This document shows positions 1 through 9,817 of a DNA stretch of 64,000 nt, piece after piece. A program made the position numbers and the translations under genes. The DNA is from Ketobacter sp. (GTDB lineage: Bacteria; Pseudomonadota; Gammaproteobacteria; Pseudomonadales; Ketobacteraceae). Under the pieces are notes generated by a model. It saw nothing but the letters and a program-made list of their open reading frames with translations, did no database searches and was not told the origin of the DNA. Numbering within the stretch: position 1 is the first letter of the stretch; each line of letters opens with the position of its first letter. The stretch covers positions 222,794 through 286,793 of the forward strand of contig NZ_RCHN01000006.1 of NCBI RefSeq assembly GCF_003671495.1. Direction: 5' to 3'.

Positions 1-1
1 C

Positions 2-343
2 AGCATGGCCAAATTCGGTATGAGTTTCTGTGTGCTGGGAATGGCTGAAGAATTCAGCCGGGATCAAATCGCCTTTAACGCATTGTGGCCCCGCACAGCC
101 ATCGCCACCGCCGCCGTGCAGAATCACCTGGGTGGAGACATCACCATCAAACTGTCTCGCCTGCCCACCATAATGGCGGATGCCGCTTACGAGATTTTCA
201 AGCGACCCAGTGGCGACTGCAGCGGTAATTTCTTTATTGATGATGAAGTGCTGGCAGAGGCCGGTGTCACCGACCTGCGCCAGTATCAGGTGGACCAGTC
301 CCTGGAAGCCAACCAGCTCATCCCTGACTTCTTTATAGACTGA
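2..343 (+). CDS. SDR oxidoreductase, HSDL2-like, C-terminal part (gene starts before window)
   Basis: This is the 3' end of a gene cut by the window edge; the reading frame is open from base 2 to the stop at 343. The visible 113 residues start just after the position of the catalytic Tyr: the segment AKFGMSFCVLGMAEEF corresponds to the YxxxK lysine helix of classical short-chain dehydrogenases. It continues with NALWPRTAIATAAVQ, and the C-terminal DDEVLAEAGVTD...DFFID is typical of the hydroxysteroid-dehydrogenase-like 2 branch. The family uses NAD(P)H on carbonyl or hydroxy-acyl substrates; the substrate cannot be told from this fragment. It converges with the SDR gene on the other strand. 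Confidence 0.8.
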   Translation, partial: SMAKFGMSFCVLGMAEEFSRDQIAFNALWPRTAIATAAVQNHLGGDITIKLSRLPTIMADAAYEIFKRPSGDCSGNFFIDDEVLAEAGVTDLRQYQVDQSLEANQLIPDFFID

Positions 344-371
344 GTGAACAGAACAATCCTGTAGAGCCGAG

Positions 372-391
372 GTGCCCCGGCCATGGGGCGC
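372..391. terminator. Weak hairpin between convergent SDR genes
   Basis: A 7-bp stem (GTGCCCC pairing with GGGGCGC, one G-T pair) with a 6-nt loop lies in the 51-bp gap between two convergent genes. No clear T tract follows on either strand, so it is only a candidate terminator. Confidence 0.3.
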
Positions 392-394
392 TTC

Positions 395-1153
395 TCAATA
401 CCCCGACAGCACCTTCATTAACGTACGGGTTGCCGCATCCGGCAGATATTTGCGGGCAGTGCGCAGCAGCTTGTATTCCAACCCCACCGGATGATGCAGG
501 CTGGTGTCGGTCAAGGCCGCCAGCACCTGCTGCGCAATATCATCGGCATCCAGTTTGACTCCCAGGCGTTGGATAATCTGGCTTTCCTTACCGGCCAGCA
601 TCGGCGTTCTCACAAAGGGTGGCTCGATATCCATCACGGTAATGTCGTGGCGGGCCCACTCCACATTGAGCGATTCAGTAAAGCCCTTCACCCAGAATTT
701 GGACGCCGAATAGCTGGCAAATCCCGGCACCCCAAACAGCGAAGAGGCGGAGGACATATTGATGACCCTGGCGCCCTTGGTATTCCGCAGGTACGGGAAC
801 GCAAGATAGGTGCAGTTCAACAGGCCCCGGTTGTTGATATCCAGAATCTGGTGGTGCCGATTCAGGTCAATGGATTCAAAATCCCCGATCTCCAACACCC
901 CCGCGCAGTTGAACAGCACATCCAGATGGGGCACCGTCTGCATGTATCCCTCAATGGCGGTGGAAACCCTATCGGCATTGGTCACATCCGCCACCTGGAT
1001 GGAATATCGACCCGGATCCCAGTGTCCGCTCAACTCCGCCAATGGCTCCCGGTTAATATCCAGCAACCCCAGATTCCAGCCATGTTCGTACAGCAGGGTT
1101 GCCACCGCCCGCCCGATACCGGAACCGGCACCGGTAATCAAAATAGTCTTCAT
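395..1153 (-). CDS. SDR family oxidoreductase
   Basis: A 252-aa classical short-chain dehydrogenase. The Rossmann motif TGAGSGIG is at about residues 7-14, NCAG at about 87, the catalytic Ser in INMSSASS and the SYSASK Tyr/Lys pair at about 150-155. The sequence after the active site (IEPPFVRTPML) is the usual PG-type substrate-loop region. It is a cytoplasmic NAD(P)-dependent alcohol/ketone oxidoreductase of unknown substrate. An in-frame TTG lies one codon upstream, but ATG at 1153 is the likelier start. It is transcribed away from, and is separated by about 100 bp from, the AmrS gene upstream on the same strand. Confidence 0.85.
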   Translation of the reverse strand: MKTILITGAGSGIGRAVATLLYEHGWNLGLLDINREPLAELSGHWDPGRYSIQVADVTNADRVSTAIEGYMQTVPHLDVLFNCAGVLEIGDFESIDLNRHHQILDINNRGLLNCTYLAFPYLRNTKGARVINMSSASSLFGVPGFASYSASKFWVKGFTESLNVEWARHDITVMDIEPPFVRTPMLAGKESQIIQRLGVKLDADDIAQQVLAALTDTSLHHPVGLEYKLLRTARKYLPDAATRTLMKVLSGY

Positions 1154-1258
1154 CAACAGGATGCCCCCTTCAAGTGGCCAATTGGTCTAAAGTATATTAG
1201 CAGGAACAGGTTAAAGGGACCGCACCGGAACAGACGATCATCGAGCAACACCTCCAGA

Positions 1259-2380
1259 TCACTCAGTGATCTCAATTCCCCGCCGCTTTCTACCCCAGTG
1301 GCCAGGTTGCGGGTCAAAGCGTCCGGCGATGGTGGTTCCGCAGTGCTGGCAACCGGATTCCGCATTCAGCCCCCATCGGGTCAGCTCATACCAGTCGCGC
1401 TCAATCACGGCCTCACCGCAACCGGGGCAAAACGTCGTGTCACCCTGCCGATGGTGAACATTACCGGTATACACAAACTGCAACCCCTGGGCGATGGCGA
1501 TATCGCGGGCTTTGAGCAAGGTAGCCCTGGGTGTGGCGGGCACGCCGGTCATTTTGTAATCCGGGTGAAAGGCGGAAAAATGCAGCGGCACCTGAGGCCC
1601 CAACGCTTCCCGAATCCAGGAACACATGGACTCCAGCTCGGCAACCGAGTCGTTGTGATCCGGGATCACCAGCGTGGTAATCTCCAGCCAGGTGGACGTC
1701 TCATGATGGATATATTGCAGGGTGTCCAGCACCGGCGCCAGATGGGCACCGGTCAGTTTCCAGTAGAACTCTTCATTAAACGATTTAAGATCAATATTGG
1801 CGGCATCCATGTGTTGATAAAACCGCTGCCTGGGTTCAGGGCAATGATATCCCGCCGACACCGCCACCGACAGCACGCCAAGCTCCCGGCAAGCTTGTGC
1901 CACATCAACAGCGTACTCCTGAAAGATCACCGGGTCATTGTAGGTATAGGCCACACTGCGACAACCGGCGTCCACTGCCGCCCTGGCAATCCGCTCGGGA
2001 GCAGCCTGGCTGGCCAGGGTGTCCATTTGCCGGGATTTCGAGATGTCCCAATTCTGGCAGAACTTGCAAGACAGGTTGCAACCGGCCGTACCGAACGACA
2101 ACACCGAGGACCCAGGATAGAAGTGATTGAGGGGCTTTTTCTCGATCGGGTCCACACAAAACCCGCTGGAACGTCCGTAGGTGGTGGATACCACCGCCCC
2201 GCTCAGGTTGGCCCGCACAAAACACAACCCCCTTTGCCCTTCCCGCAACGAACAGGCACGGGGGCACAGGTCACATTGAACGCGACCATCCGGCAGGCTG
2301 TGCCAGTATTCGGTGGGATGAATGAAGGGGCTGGCGGGATCGAGACCGTCCGCCCCCCCCACAACAGTGGAACCGGTCAT
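1259..2380 (-). CDS. amrS: AmmeMemoRadiSam system radical SAM enzyme
   Basis: A 373-aa radical SAM protein. The cluster-binding CxxxCxxC is in GCNLSCKFCQNW, about residues 99-110. The N-terminal CDLCPRACSLREGQRGLC and the C-terminal paired CxxC motifs (FCPGCG and CQHCG) are typical of AmrS, the radical SAM partner of AMMECR1 and Memo proteins. The reaction of this system is not firmly known. Neither the AMMECR1 nor the Memo partner is in this window. A strong ribosome binding site (GGAGG) precedes the ATG at 2380. Pyruvate-formate-lyase activases are related, but the C-terminal zinc-like Cys pairs argue for AmrS. Confidence 0.85.
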   Translation of the reverse strand: MTGSTVVGGADGLDPASPFIHPTEYWHSLPDGRVQCDLCPRACSLREGQRGLCFVRANLSGAVVSTTYGRSSGFCVDPIEKKPLNHFYPGSSVLSFGTAGCNLSCKFCQNWDISKSRQMDTLASQAAPERIARAAVDAGCRSVAYTYNDPVIFQEYAVDVAQACRELGVLSVAVSAGYHCPEPRQRFYQHMDAANIDLKSFNEEFYWKLTGAHLAPVLDTLQYIHHETSTWLEITTLVIPDHNDSVAELESMCSWIREALGPQVPLHFSAFHPDYKMTGVPATPRATLLKARDIAIAQGLQFVYTGNVHHRQGDTTFCPGCGEAVIERDWYELTRWGLNAESGCQHCGTTIAGRFDPQPGHWGRKRRGIEITE

Positions 2381-2436
2381 CGTACCTCCGGCGTATAACA
2401 GGTCTTCCCTCTATATTGCTGTCAAGCCGGTGAATT

Positions 2437-3861
2437 TCAAGCGCCACATTGGGCCAACAATTGATCAACCTCGGCCATTTCCTTGAAATCCGGATACTTG
2501 GCCTTGATGAACTTCAGATATTGAGTGGCTTTTTGGGTGTGCTGAAAGCCTTCCACCAGTGCCCTGGCCATCAGCAGATAGGCCTCCGGGATTCGGTCGT
2601 AATGAGGGGCGCTTTTATGCAGATTGGCCAGTAGCTGGCACACCGGCTTGTACTTGCCCCGGTTAAAATACTGCTGGGCCAGGTTCAGCACCACATCAGG
2701 ATCATCCGGAGTGAACGCCGGGTCCAGCGCCTGGTAACTGCCAAACAGAAAGTACAGGCGCGAATCATCCCCCAAGCCATTCAGTACCGTCATATACCGC
2801 TGGCCATGGGCCAGGGCCTGTTCCTTATCCCCCATGGCCAGCAACAAACGGGACAACTTGTCATGGTGACGCACGCTGTTGGGGTTGGCCATCAGATAGC
2901 GGGTCAGCACTTCGGCTGCTTGCTGGTACTGCCCCTCCTTCACCAGGATTTCTGATTTGGCGTCCACCGGCTCCACCGTGCGGCGGCGGCGCTCGCGAGC
3001 CTGCTGGTCTTCCGCGATGAAGCCGATCTCGGACTGGTACTGGAATATCACGTAACCCATCAGGTGATAGCCCACCATCAGGAAATATAGGGTCACCCCC
3101 ACAAACACCGGGATGAACAACTCAGCAGAAAGCTCTTCTGCGAACACCTCAAACAGCGCGGCCTCGGCCCCCAGCAGCAGAAACAAAAAGGCGTACAACA
3201 GCAGGTAGGACCAGCCGATACCACGAATCAGATGGGAGATGGCCGCAGGGGAAATCGCTGAGGAAATGGATTTTTCCGTAGCCAGGATCATCATGCTGGC
3301 AGGTGCCACGAAGATCACCAGGGCATTGGCGAGCACATCCAGAAAACTGCTGTTCAACATCGCCACCAGAATGGTGAAACCGGCAAAGACCAGTTGCACC
3401 ACCACCTGCTGGAACAGCACACTGAAACCGGATTCTGAGAACGTCTCCTGCAGTGTTGGCGGGTCAAATCGACCTTCGGCGGTGTGCTCAATGATCATAA
3501 AACCATAGCGGGTTATGCAGGCCAGGAGCAACAATCCACCGATCAGGAAAAACACAAAAGAGGTGATGTCCGTCAATCCCACCAGGACCCAGGTCAGCAC
3601 CATGAACACCGCGATGACCAGCAGGCTGTCCTGCTTCAACGGATAACGGAAAAACACACCCAGCCGATCCCAGAATGGCTGTGCAGTGTTGGAGCTGCCG
3701 AGGTAATCCAGCTCCTCCCCGGTGGTGAAGCACCTGGCCTGCCCCAGGCCACCCAGGGTTTCGCCACTGTCAACACAGCGTTCACAATAGGCGATATGGC
3801 GCTGGGTGCTATACCACATCGCCGGTTCCAATGGATGATATTTACAGAATTGACGCGCCAT
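2437..3861 (-). CDS. B-box-like zinc finger / multi-TM / TPR protein
   Basis: A 474-aa protein with three parts. The first 50 residues carry a B-box-type pattern (CKYHPLEPA...YCERC...RC). Residues about 80-310 contain several hydrophobic segments consistent with an inner-membrane domain. The last 150 residues resemble TPR repeats (EGQYQQAAEVLTRYLMANPNS and following). The start at 3861 was chosen for its GAGGGGAAGG ribosome site; the open frame runs 70 codons further but overlaps the promoter region of the divergent gene. Function is unknown; the TPR part presumably faces the cytoplasm and binds protein. This combination of parts is uncommon. Confidence 0.7.
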   Translation of the reverse strand: MARQFCKYHPLEPAMWYSTQRHIAYCERCVDSGETLGGLGQARCFTTGEELDYLGSSNTAQPFWDRLGVFFRYPLKQDSLLVIAVFMVLTWVLVGLTDITSFVFFLIGGLLLLACITRYGFMIIEHTAEGRFDPPTLQETFSESGFSVLFQQVVVQLVFAGFTILVAMLNSSFLDVLANALVIFVAPASMMILATEKSISSAISPAAISHLIRGIGWSYLLLYAFLFLLLGAEAALFEVFAEELSAELFIPVFVGVTLYFLMVGYHLMGYVIFQYQSEIGFIAEDQQARERRRRTVEPVDAKSEILVKEGQYQQAAEVLTRYLMANPNSVRHHDKLSRLLLAMGDKEQALAHGQRYMTVLNGLGDDSRLYFLFGSYQALDPAFTPDDPDVVLNLAQQYFNRGKYKPVCQLLANLHKSAPHYDRIPEAYLLMARALVEGFQHTQKATQYLKFIKAKYPDFKEMAEVDQLLAQCGA

Positions 3862-4052
3862 GCCTTCCCCTCGTTTGCCTCCAGTATAGCACCACTGCTG
3901 ATGTCCGATTCCAAAGGACGCAATTACAAAACTCCCGCCAAACGGAACAAAAAGTCTGTATCCCCGATTCACACAGTGACGTTCCAGCTGCAACTTTTCC
4001 GCTACAATACTGGCTTTTGATGAACACCGTTTGTTGCAGTCCGGACCTCCCC

Positions 4053-4601
4053 ATGAAACAGTCCCCACTTATTATCACACTGCTGACCACGTTCTATATG
4101 TTGAACAGCCCTCTCTATGCGCAGGAGAGCACGTTTTTTCTGGGAGCCAAATACGGACAATACGACTTCACCCTGGACCACGCCTCCCGAACGGAGGAAG
4201 GCCATGGCTTCTCCCTGCTGGGCAATCTCGCCCTGCGCAAAGGGCTTGCCCTGGAGTTCGAGTACGGTGACAGCGGGAAGGCGGAATTCGACTACGACGG
4301 AGATACCATCAAAGGTGGGCAAATTCGGATTCAACATCTGGGCGCCTACGGTGTGTATCGCACACCCGGTTCTTTCTATGGCAAATTGAAGTTGGGCGTT
4401 TCCGTCAATCGCCTGGACGCGACCGAGCTCGAGTGCCCCTACAGCCTCTGCACCAATACCCTTTCCAGGGATGATGGCGCCACCGTCTATGGCGTTGGAC
4501 TGGGCCTGACAATGCAGGGCCGGTTGCGCACAGAACTGGAGTACACAGTCATCGATGAGGACGTGGACGTACTCCAACTGGGATTTCTGTTTGGACTGTA
4601 G
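4053..4601 (+). CDS. Small outer-membrane beta-barrel protein
   Basis: 182 aa. A signal peptide ends at about residue 24 (LNSPLYAQ-ES). The rest alternates polar and hydrophobic residues in strands rich in Gly, Tyr and Phe (FFLGAKYGQYDF, GKLKLGVSVNRL) and ends in LGFLFGL, with C-terminal character of an outer-membrane barrel of the OmpA/OmpW-like porin-fold type. Two Cys (ECPYSLC) could form a disulfide. It is divergent from the B-box/TPR gene. The longer open frame upstream (from 3831) has no ribosome site and overlaps that gene. The specific role is unknown. Confidence 0.65.
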   Translation: MKQSPLIITLLTTFYMLNSPLYAQESTFFLGAKYGQYDFTLDHASRTEEGHGFSLLGNLALRKGLALEFEYGDSGKAEFDYDGDTIKGGQIRIQHLGAYGVYRTPGSFYGKLKLGVSVNRLDATELECPYSLCTNTLSRDDGATVYGVGLGLTMQGRLRTELEYTVIDEDVDVLQLGFLFGL

Positions 4602-4630
4602 CGCTAATTGAACTGGAGCAGCATTGAGTA

Positions 4631-6280
4631 CTAGCGCAATTCCGCCCGGATTGCGCCAAGCACCGCATCCGGTAAGCACCCGTCCACCCATTCACTCTCT
4701 TCGCCTTCTGCACTGATGTACTTGCCTTCAAGCAGCATATGAGTGAACTGCTCCTCATTAGCGGGGAGCGGTAACAGGCAACTCCCCACCTGCAGCAGGC
4801 TCTCCCGCCACTGGGTGACTTCATAGTCCAGTACGACCACCGGCTTGGTTCTGGGGTTGTGGTCATGATCCAGCAGCACCTTCTCCACCAGCTCCTTGAA
4901 ATAGGGGTTCACCCAAGGATTGTATTCCAGTGGCCACTTGAACCGGTAGCGGGGAAAATGGGTGCCCTCAACCAGCGTAGCGATGAACACATCTGCCACC
5001 TGATTACTGTCTCCTGCCACCAGATCACTGGCTTTGGAGGCAAATGCCACATGGGTTCCATCATCGCTGATCACCGCGGTATAGGAACCAAGATTTCCGG
5101 AGAAATTTCCATTCATACTGCGGGAAACCCGATCAGTATGCCCGTGCGCGACATCCCGAACAAACACATCCCAATCCCCGTTGGTATCCGCAAGGTCAAA
5201 GTTACTGGACAGGGATTCAAACACGGCCACCTGGCCATCCTGGCTGATGGAGACCAGGCCACTGTTGTAATCATTGGCCTCATATCCTTCACTGGAGATG
5301 GTGATCCTGCGGGTGGTATTCAGCATCAGATCGCGCACATAGCCGTCCAGGCTGATGCCCGTGTTGGAATCCGGATACACAGGGTCTTTTCCATCATCCA
5401 GAATCATCATTGCCACATAGCGCCCGTTGCCGCTCAAACGGGCCGGCATAATATAGAAATCAAACTGGCTGCCATCATTGGCCAAAGAGGCGCGCAGATT
5501 GATTCCCTTTTCCATATCCCGGACAAATACATCATTGCCATCGTTGGTATCGCCAAAGGTGATGTCCGCGCGCGGGGATTCAAACAGCACGAAACGACCA
5601 TCCGCACTGATGTCGGTCAGGCCACGCCCATATACCGGCTCGCCAAAATATGAACGGGACACCACCTCGGTCACGCCGGTCAGTCGGTCCCAGCGAAAAA
5701 CATACATGGTGGCGCTGTCCAGATCCGGCACCAGATTGGAACGGTGACCGGAAAACGAGACATAGCGCCCATCGCTGCTGATGGCAATACCATCATCCAC
5801 AAATCCGTTATAACTGGTGTAGTCAGTGATGCGGGTGGTGGTCTGGGCCGCCATGTCCCGAATGTACAGCTCAGAAGGAAAACTCTTGGGTGGGCCAGTA
5901 ACATACTGCGAGGTAAAAATCACAAACTGCCCATCACTGCTGATATCCACTTCCTGCACCCCGGTTGGCAGCGGGTTGCCATCCGGATTCAGGGACACCA
6001 GCTGAATGCTGCCATTGCTCATGTCACGCAGGTAAGCCTGGCGGGTATTGGGGGGAACCGGTATCGACGAAATGTTGGTGGCGCGAGATAAAAAGGCCAC
6101 ATGGCTGCCATCGTCATCCACGGCAGGACTCTCACTGGCCGCGTTAGGCTCCGCACTTTTAGGGACGATGGACACCCGTTGGATGGTGCCCGGCAGATAG
6201 GCCTGAGCCAGCACTGGACACAGCAGCAACACCAGAGTGAACAGACTCTGTTGGCAGACCCGTTGGTAGAATTGGCTCAT
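4631..6280 (-). CDS. Secreted WD40-like (PD40/TolB-type) beta-propeller protein
   Basis: 549 aa. A signal peptide (LFTLVLLLCPVLAQA) ends near residue 28. Residues about 45-430 hold seven or so repeats of the form ISxDGxxVxFxS followed by DVFVRDM, the PD40 propeller signature. The last about 110 residues (after the fragment FPRYRFKWPLEYNPW) form a separate domain I do not recognise. The start at 6280 has GAGAGG upstream. Probably periplasmic or extracellular; propellers of this kind bind proteins or glycans, but nothing shows which. It converges with the barrel gene. Confidence 0.7.
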   Translation of the reverse strand: MSQFYQRVCQQSLFTLVLLLCPVLAQAYLPGTIQRVSIVPKSAEPNAASESPAVDDDGSHVAFLSRATNISSIPVPPNTRQAYLRDMSNGSIQLVSLNPDGNPLPTGVQEVDISSDGQFVIFTSQYVTGPPKSFPSELYIRDMAAQTTTRITDYTSYNGFVDDGIAISSDGRYVSFSGHRSNLVPDLDSATMYVFRWDRLTGVTEVVSRSYFGEPVYGRGLTDISADGRFVLFESPRADITFGDTNDGNDVFVRDMEKGINLRASLANDGSQFDFYIMPARLSGNGRYVAMMILDDGKDPVYPDSNTGISLDGYVRDLMLNTTRRITISSEGYEANDYNSGLVSISQDGQVAVFESLSSNFDLADTNGDWDVFVRDVAHGHTDRVSRSMNGNFSGNLGSYTAVISDDGTHVAFASKASDLVAGDSNQVADVFIATLVEGTHFPRYRFKWPLEYNPWVNPYFKELVEKVLLDHDHNPRTKPVVVLDYEVTQWRESLLQVGSCLLPLPANEEQFTHMLLEGKYISAEGEESEWVDGCLPDAVLGAIRAELR

Positions 6281-6393
6281 GATATCCCTCTCCGGCAATC
6301 AACCTGTTACGGAAACCCAAGGCTAATACCGAACCACACCGCAGCGCAGTGAAATATCCCCAAACCGGTTTGTGACTTGTTTACAACGGGCAC

Positions 6394-6429
6394 AAAAAAG
6401 CCCGCCCTGAAAGCAGGGCGGGCTTTTTT
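6394..6429. terminator. Bidirectional rho-independent terminator
   Basis: A perfect GC-rich stem (GCCCGCCCTG pairing with CAGGGCGGGC, loop AAAG side) is flanked by six A on one side and six T on the other, so it works on both strands. It lies just after the stop of the FadJ-like gene at 6444 and ends the thiolase-FadJ transcript on the minus strand. Confidence 0.9.
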
Positions 6430-6443
6430 GGATCAGGACAAAC

Positions 6444-8588
6444 TTATTCGAACAGTTCGCCCTTCTCCGCTTTTTCCACCAGCAAGGCAGGGGGAGCAAA
6501 ACGCTCACCATACTTGTCAGCCAGCTCCTGGGCGCGAGCAACAAACTCACGCAGGCCATACTGGTTGATGTACTGCACCACACCACCGGTCCAGCCGGGG
6601 AAGCCAATGCCGAAGATGGAACCGATGTTGGCATCTGCCACTTTCTCGACCACACCCTCTTCCATGCAACGAACGGTCTCCAGGGACTGAACGAACAGGA
6701 AGCGCTCTTTCATGTCCTCAAACGGAATTTCGTTGCTGCCGGCACCAAAGGCATCCTTCAATCCAGGCCACAAAGTCTTCTTACCGCCCTGCGGATAATC
6801 ATAGAAGCCCTTACCTGCCAGCTTACCGGCACGGTCGAACTCATCAATCATGCGATCAATGACGGTGTCAGATGGGCCTTTCTGCAGCTCTTTGCCTTCT
6901 GCTTTGAGGGCGGCTTCTGTCGCCAGGCGAATATTGCGCATGGTCTGCAGGTTCAGCTCGTCGCTGATGGCCAGGGTACCCACCGGGAACCCGGCACAGG
7001 ACGCGGCCATCTCAATGGAAGCCGGGCTCAGGCCTTCAGCCAGCATGCCCAGACCTTCATTGACATAAGTGCCAATCACACGGGTGGTGAAGAATCCGCG
7101 GGCATCGTTGACCACGATAGGCGTTTTACGGATTTGCAGCACATAGTCGATGGACTTGGCCAGCGCTTCGTCGGAAGTCTCTTTACCGCAGATGATCTCA
7201 ACCAGCGGCATTTTATCCACCGGAGAGAAGAAGTGCAGACCGATGAAGTTGGCGGGACGGCAGGAAGCCTGTGCCAAACCGGTAATCGGCAGACTGGAGG
7301 TGTTGGACGCCATCACACCGGTGGGCAGCATTTGCGCTTCCGCTTCCTGGGTCACCGCCGCTTTCAGTTCCGTTTTCTCGAACACCGCTTCGATTACCAG
7401 GTCACAACCCTGCAGGTCTTCCGCGTTGGCGGTCGGCTTGATCAGGCTCAACACAGCGTCGGCCTTCTCCTGGGTCATCTTGCCGCGGGAAATGGCTTTG
7501 TCCAACAGCTTCTTGCTGTAATCCTTACCTTTCTGAGCGTTTTCTTCAGAGATGTCTTTCAACACCACTTCGATGCCCGCCATGGCAGAAGAGTACGCAA
7601 TACCCGCACCCATCATGCCCGCACCCAGGATACCCACTTTCTTGGTGGTGTACTTGTCGAAGCCCTGAGGACGGCTGCCGCCCTTGTTGATCTGCTGCAG
7701 GTTGAAGAAAAACGCGGTGATCATGTTGGTGGAAACCGGGCCCACCGCCAATTCGGTGAAGTAACGGCCTTCGATGATGAACGCGGTGTCCACGTCCACC
7801 TGCAGGGATTCCACTGCGGCACAGAGGATGTTTTCCGGAGCCGGATAGCAGCCTTTGGTTTTAGCTTTCAGCATCGCCGGGACGATCGGCAGCTTCATGG
7901 CCAATGCCGGGCTGGCAGGGGTACCGCCAGGTACTTTATAGCCTTTGGTATCCCAAGGCTGCAGCACTTGTGGATTGGCTTTACACCAGGCTTTTGCCTT
8001 GGCCAGCATGTCTTCTGCATTGTCGGCCAATTCGTGAATCAGGCCGGCCTTCAAGGCGCCTTCCGGATTCACCTGCTTGCCTTCCATCAGGAACGGCGCT
8101 GCCGCCTCAAAACCCAGCAGGCGAGTCAAACGCACCACACCGCCGCCGCCGGGCAACAGGCCAAGGCCCACTTCCGGCAGACCGATTTTGGTCTTGGGAT
8201 CGTTGATGGCCACACGATAATTACAGGCCAGGCAGATCTCATAACCGCCACCCAAGGCGGCACCGTTGATGGCAGCCACAACCGGCGCCTGGATTTTTTC
8301 CAGACGACGCAACTGCGCCTTAACGCCCATGGAATTGTCCAGGAATGCCTGAGCCACTTCCGGGGTTGCCTTCACCAGGTCACGCAGGTCACCACCGGCA
8401 AAGAAGGTCTTTTTGGCAGAGGTGATTACCACACCCGCCAGGTTCTCTTCTTTTTCCAAACGGGCAATGCACTCGTCCATGGACTTGGAGTACATCTCGT
8501 TCATGGTATTGGCGGACTGGCCAGGCATGTCCATCGTCAATACGACGATATTGTCACTGTCTTTTTCGTAACGAATAGCTTCACTCAT
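6444..8588 (-). CDS. FadJ/FadB-like 3-hydroxyacyl-CoA dehydrogenase / enoyl-CoA hydratase
   Basis: A 714-aa bifunctional alpha subunit of beta-oxidation. The N-terminal crotonase domain (1-about 190) has the oxyanion-hole region FFAGGDLRDL and both likely acid/base glutamates (GGGYEIC and GLPEVGLGLLPGGGG). The HAD domain starts at about 322 with the dinucleotide fold VGILGAGMMGAGIA; the catalytic His is in LHFFSPVDKMPLVEI. The two C-terminal helical HAD domains follow. Length equals E. coli FadJ (714). The thiolase gene lies 17 bp upstream on the same strand, so the two make the usual alpha2-beta2 pair for fatty-acid degradation. Ribosome site GGGAG. Confidence 0.92.
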   Translation of the reverse strand: MSEAIRYEKDSDNIVVLTMDMPGQSANTMNEMYSKSMDECIARLEKEENLAGVVITSAKKTFFAGGDLRDLVKATPEVAQAFLDNSMGVKAQLRRLEKIQAPVVAAINGAALGGGYEICLACNYRVAINDPKTKIGLPEVGLGLLPGGGGVVRLTRLLGFEAAAPFLMEGKQVNPEGALKAGLIHELADNAEDMLAKAKAWCKANPQVLQPWDTKGYKVPGGTPASPALAMKLPIVPAMLKAKTKGCYPAPENILCAAVESLQVDVDTAFIIEGRYFTELAVGPVSTNMITAFFFNLQQINKGGSRPQGFDKYTTKKVGILGAGMMGAGIAYSSAMAGIEVVLKDISEENAQKGKDYSKKLLDKAISRGKMTQEKADAVLSLIKPTANAEDLQGCDLVIEAVFEKTELKAAVTQEAEAQMLPTGVMASNTSSLPITGLAQASCRPANFIGLHFFSPVDKMPLVEIICGKETSDEALAKSIDYVLQIRKTPIVVNDARGFFTTRVIGTYVNEGLGMLAEGLSPASIEMAASCAGFPVGTLAISDELNLQTMRNIRLATEAALKAEGKELQKGPSDTVIDRMIDEFDRAGKLAGKGFYDYPQGGKKTLWPGLKDAFGAGSNEIPFEDMKERFLFVQSLETVRCMEEGVVEKVADANIGSIFGIGFPGWTGGVVQYINQYGLREFVARAQELADKYGERFAPPALLVEKAEKGELFE

Positions 8589-8605
8589 TATCTTTCTCCC
8601 GGTCC

Positions 8606-9817
8606 TTATACGCGCTCAATGATGGTTGCGATACCCATGCCTGCACCCACGCAGAGAGTACACAGACCGCGTTTCAGATTTCGACGCTCCAGCTCGTCCA
8701 GCACGGTGCCCAGAATCATGGCGCCGGTGGCACCCAGCGGGTGACCCATGGCGATGGAACCGCCGTTCACGTTGACCTTCTCGGCGGGTACACCGGTTTC
8801 CTTCATGAAGCGCATCACCACAGAAGCGAAGGCTTCGTTCACTTCGAACAGGTCGATGTCATCATAGGTCAGGCCGGCTTTGGCCAGGGCCTTATTGGCC
8901 GCCGGAGCAGGACCGGTCAGCATGATAGTGGGATCAGTGGAGGTGATGGCAGTGGCCACGATACGACCGCGAGGAGTCATACCCATTTCCTTACCTTTGG
9001 CTTCAGAACCGATCACCACCAGTGAGGAACCGTCCACGATACCGGAGGAGTTACCGGGCGTGTGGATGTGGTTGATGCGTTCTACCCAGTGATACTTCTG
9101 CAGGGCAACGCTGTCGAAGCCCATGTCACCCATCATTTGGAAAGAAGGGTTCAAGGCATTGAGGCCTTCAACGGTAGTGCTGGGGCGCAGGTAATCGTCT
9201 TTCTCCAGAATCACCAGGCCGTTCATGTCCCGTACGGGAATCACGGATTTGTCAAAGTGGCCGGCTTTCTGCGCCGCGCCTGCTTTCATCTGGGAGTTGT
9301 AGGCAAAGTTGTCTACATCTTCACGGCTGAAGCCTTCAATGGTGGCGATCAGGTCTGCTGCGATCCCCTGGGTAACAAACGAGGTCATCAGATTGGTTTG
9401 CGGGTCTGAGGCCCAGGCACCACCATCAGAGCCCATGGGTACACGGGACATGGCTTCCACGCCACCGGCAATGACCAGGTCTTCCCAGCCGGACGCCACT
9501 TTCTGAGCGGCCAGGTTGACGGCTTCCAGGCCGGATGCACAGTAACGGTTGACTTGAACACCGGCTACCACCGTGTCCCAACCCGCCTTCATCAGCGCAG
9601 TTTTGGGAATAACAGAACCCTGCTCACCCACCGGGCTCACGCAGCCCATTACCAGGTCTTCCACCTGGGAAGTGTCCAGGCCGGGGTTACGCTCGGTCAG
9701 AGCATTCAGCAGGTTAACCACCAGATCAACGGGCTTCACCTGGTGCAGTGACCCATCCTTTTTGCCCTTTGAGCGCGGTGTACGCACCGCATCAAAGACA
9801 TAGGCTTCTGTAGACAT
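8606..9817 (-). CDS. Acetyl-CoA C-acyltransferase (FadA/FadI-type thiolase)
   Basis: A 403-aa thiolase. The nucleophilic Cys93 is in [11 protein letters not shown], the His in [16 protein letters not shown] (about 359) and the proton-donor Cys in [15 protein letters not shown] at the C terminus. It cleaves 3-ketoacyl-CoA with CoA to acetyl-CoA and a shortened acyl-CoA. It is the first gene of a two-gene operon with the hydratase/dehydrogenase; AGAGG precedes its ATG. The sequence is closest to the group annotated as acetyl-CoA C-acetyltransferase beside FadJ-like proteins. Confidence 0.92.
   Translation of the reverse strand: MSTEAYVFDAVRTPRSKGKKDGSLHQVKPVDLVVNLLNALTERNPGLDTSQVEDLVMGCVSPVGEQGSVIPKTALMKAGWDTVVAGVQVNRYCASGLEAVNLAAQKVASGWEDLVIAGGVEAMSRVPMGSDGGAWASDPQTNLMTSFVTQGIAADLIATIEGFSREDVDNFAYNSQMKAGAAQKAGHFDKSVIPVRDMNGLVILEKDDYLRPSTTVEGLNALNPSFQMMGDMGFDSVALQKYHWVERINHIHTPGNSSGIVDGSSLVVIGSEAKGKEMGMTPRGRIVATAITSTDPTIMLTGPAPAANKALAKAGLTYDDIDLFEVNEAFASVVMRFMKETGVPAEKVNVNGGSIAMGHPLGATGAMILGTVLDELERRNLKRGLCTLCVGAGMGIATIIERV

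Noticed and set aside
491..2398. 635-codon open frame on the plus strand
   Set aside because: It lies opposite the SDR and AmrS genes; its translation has no domain and shows reversed codon bias, as expected for an antisense shadow.
7134..8744. 536-codon open frame on the plus strand
   Set aside because: Antisense to the FadJ-like and thiolase genes, His/Gln/Arg-rich translation with no known motif.
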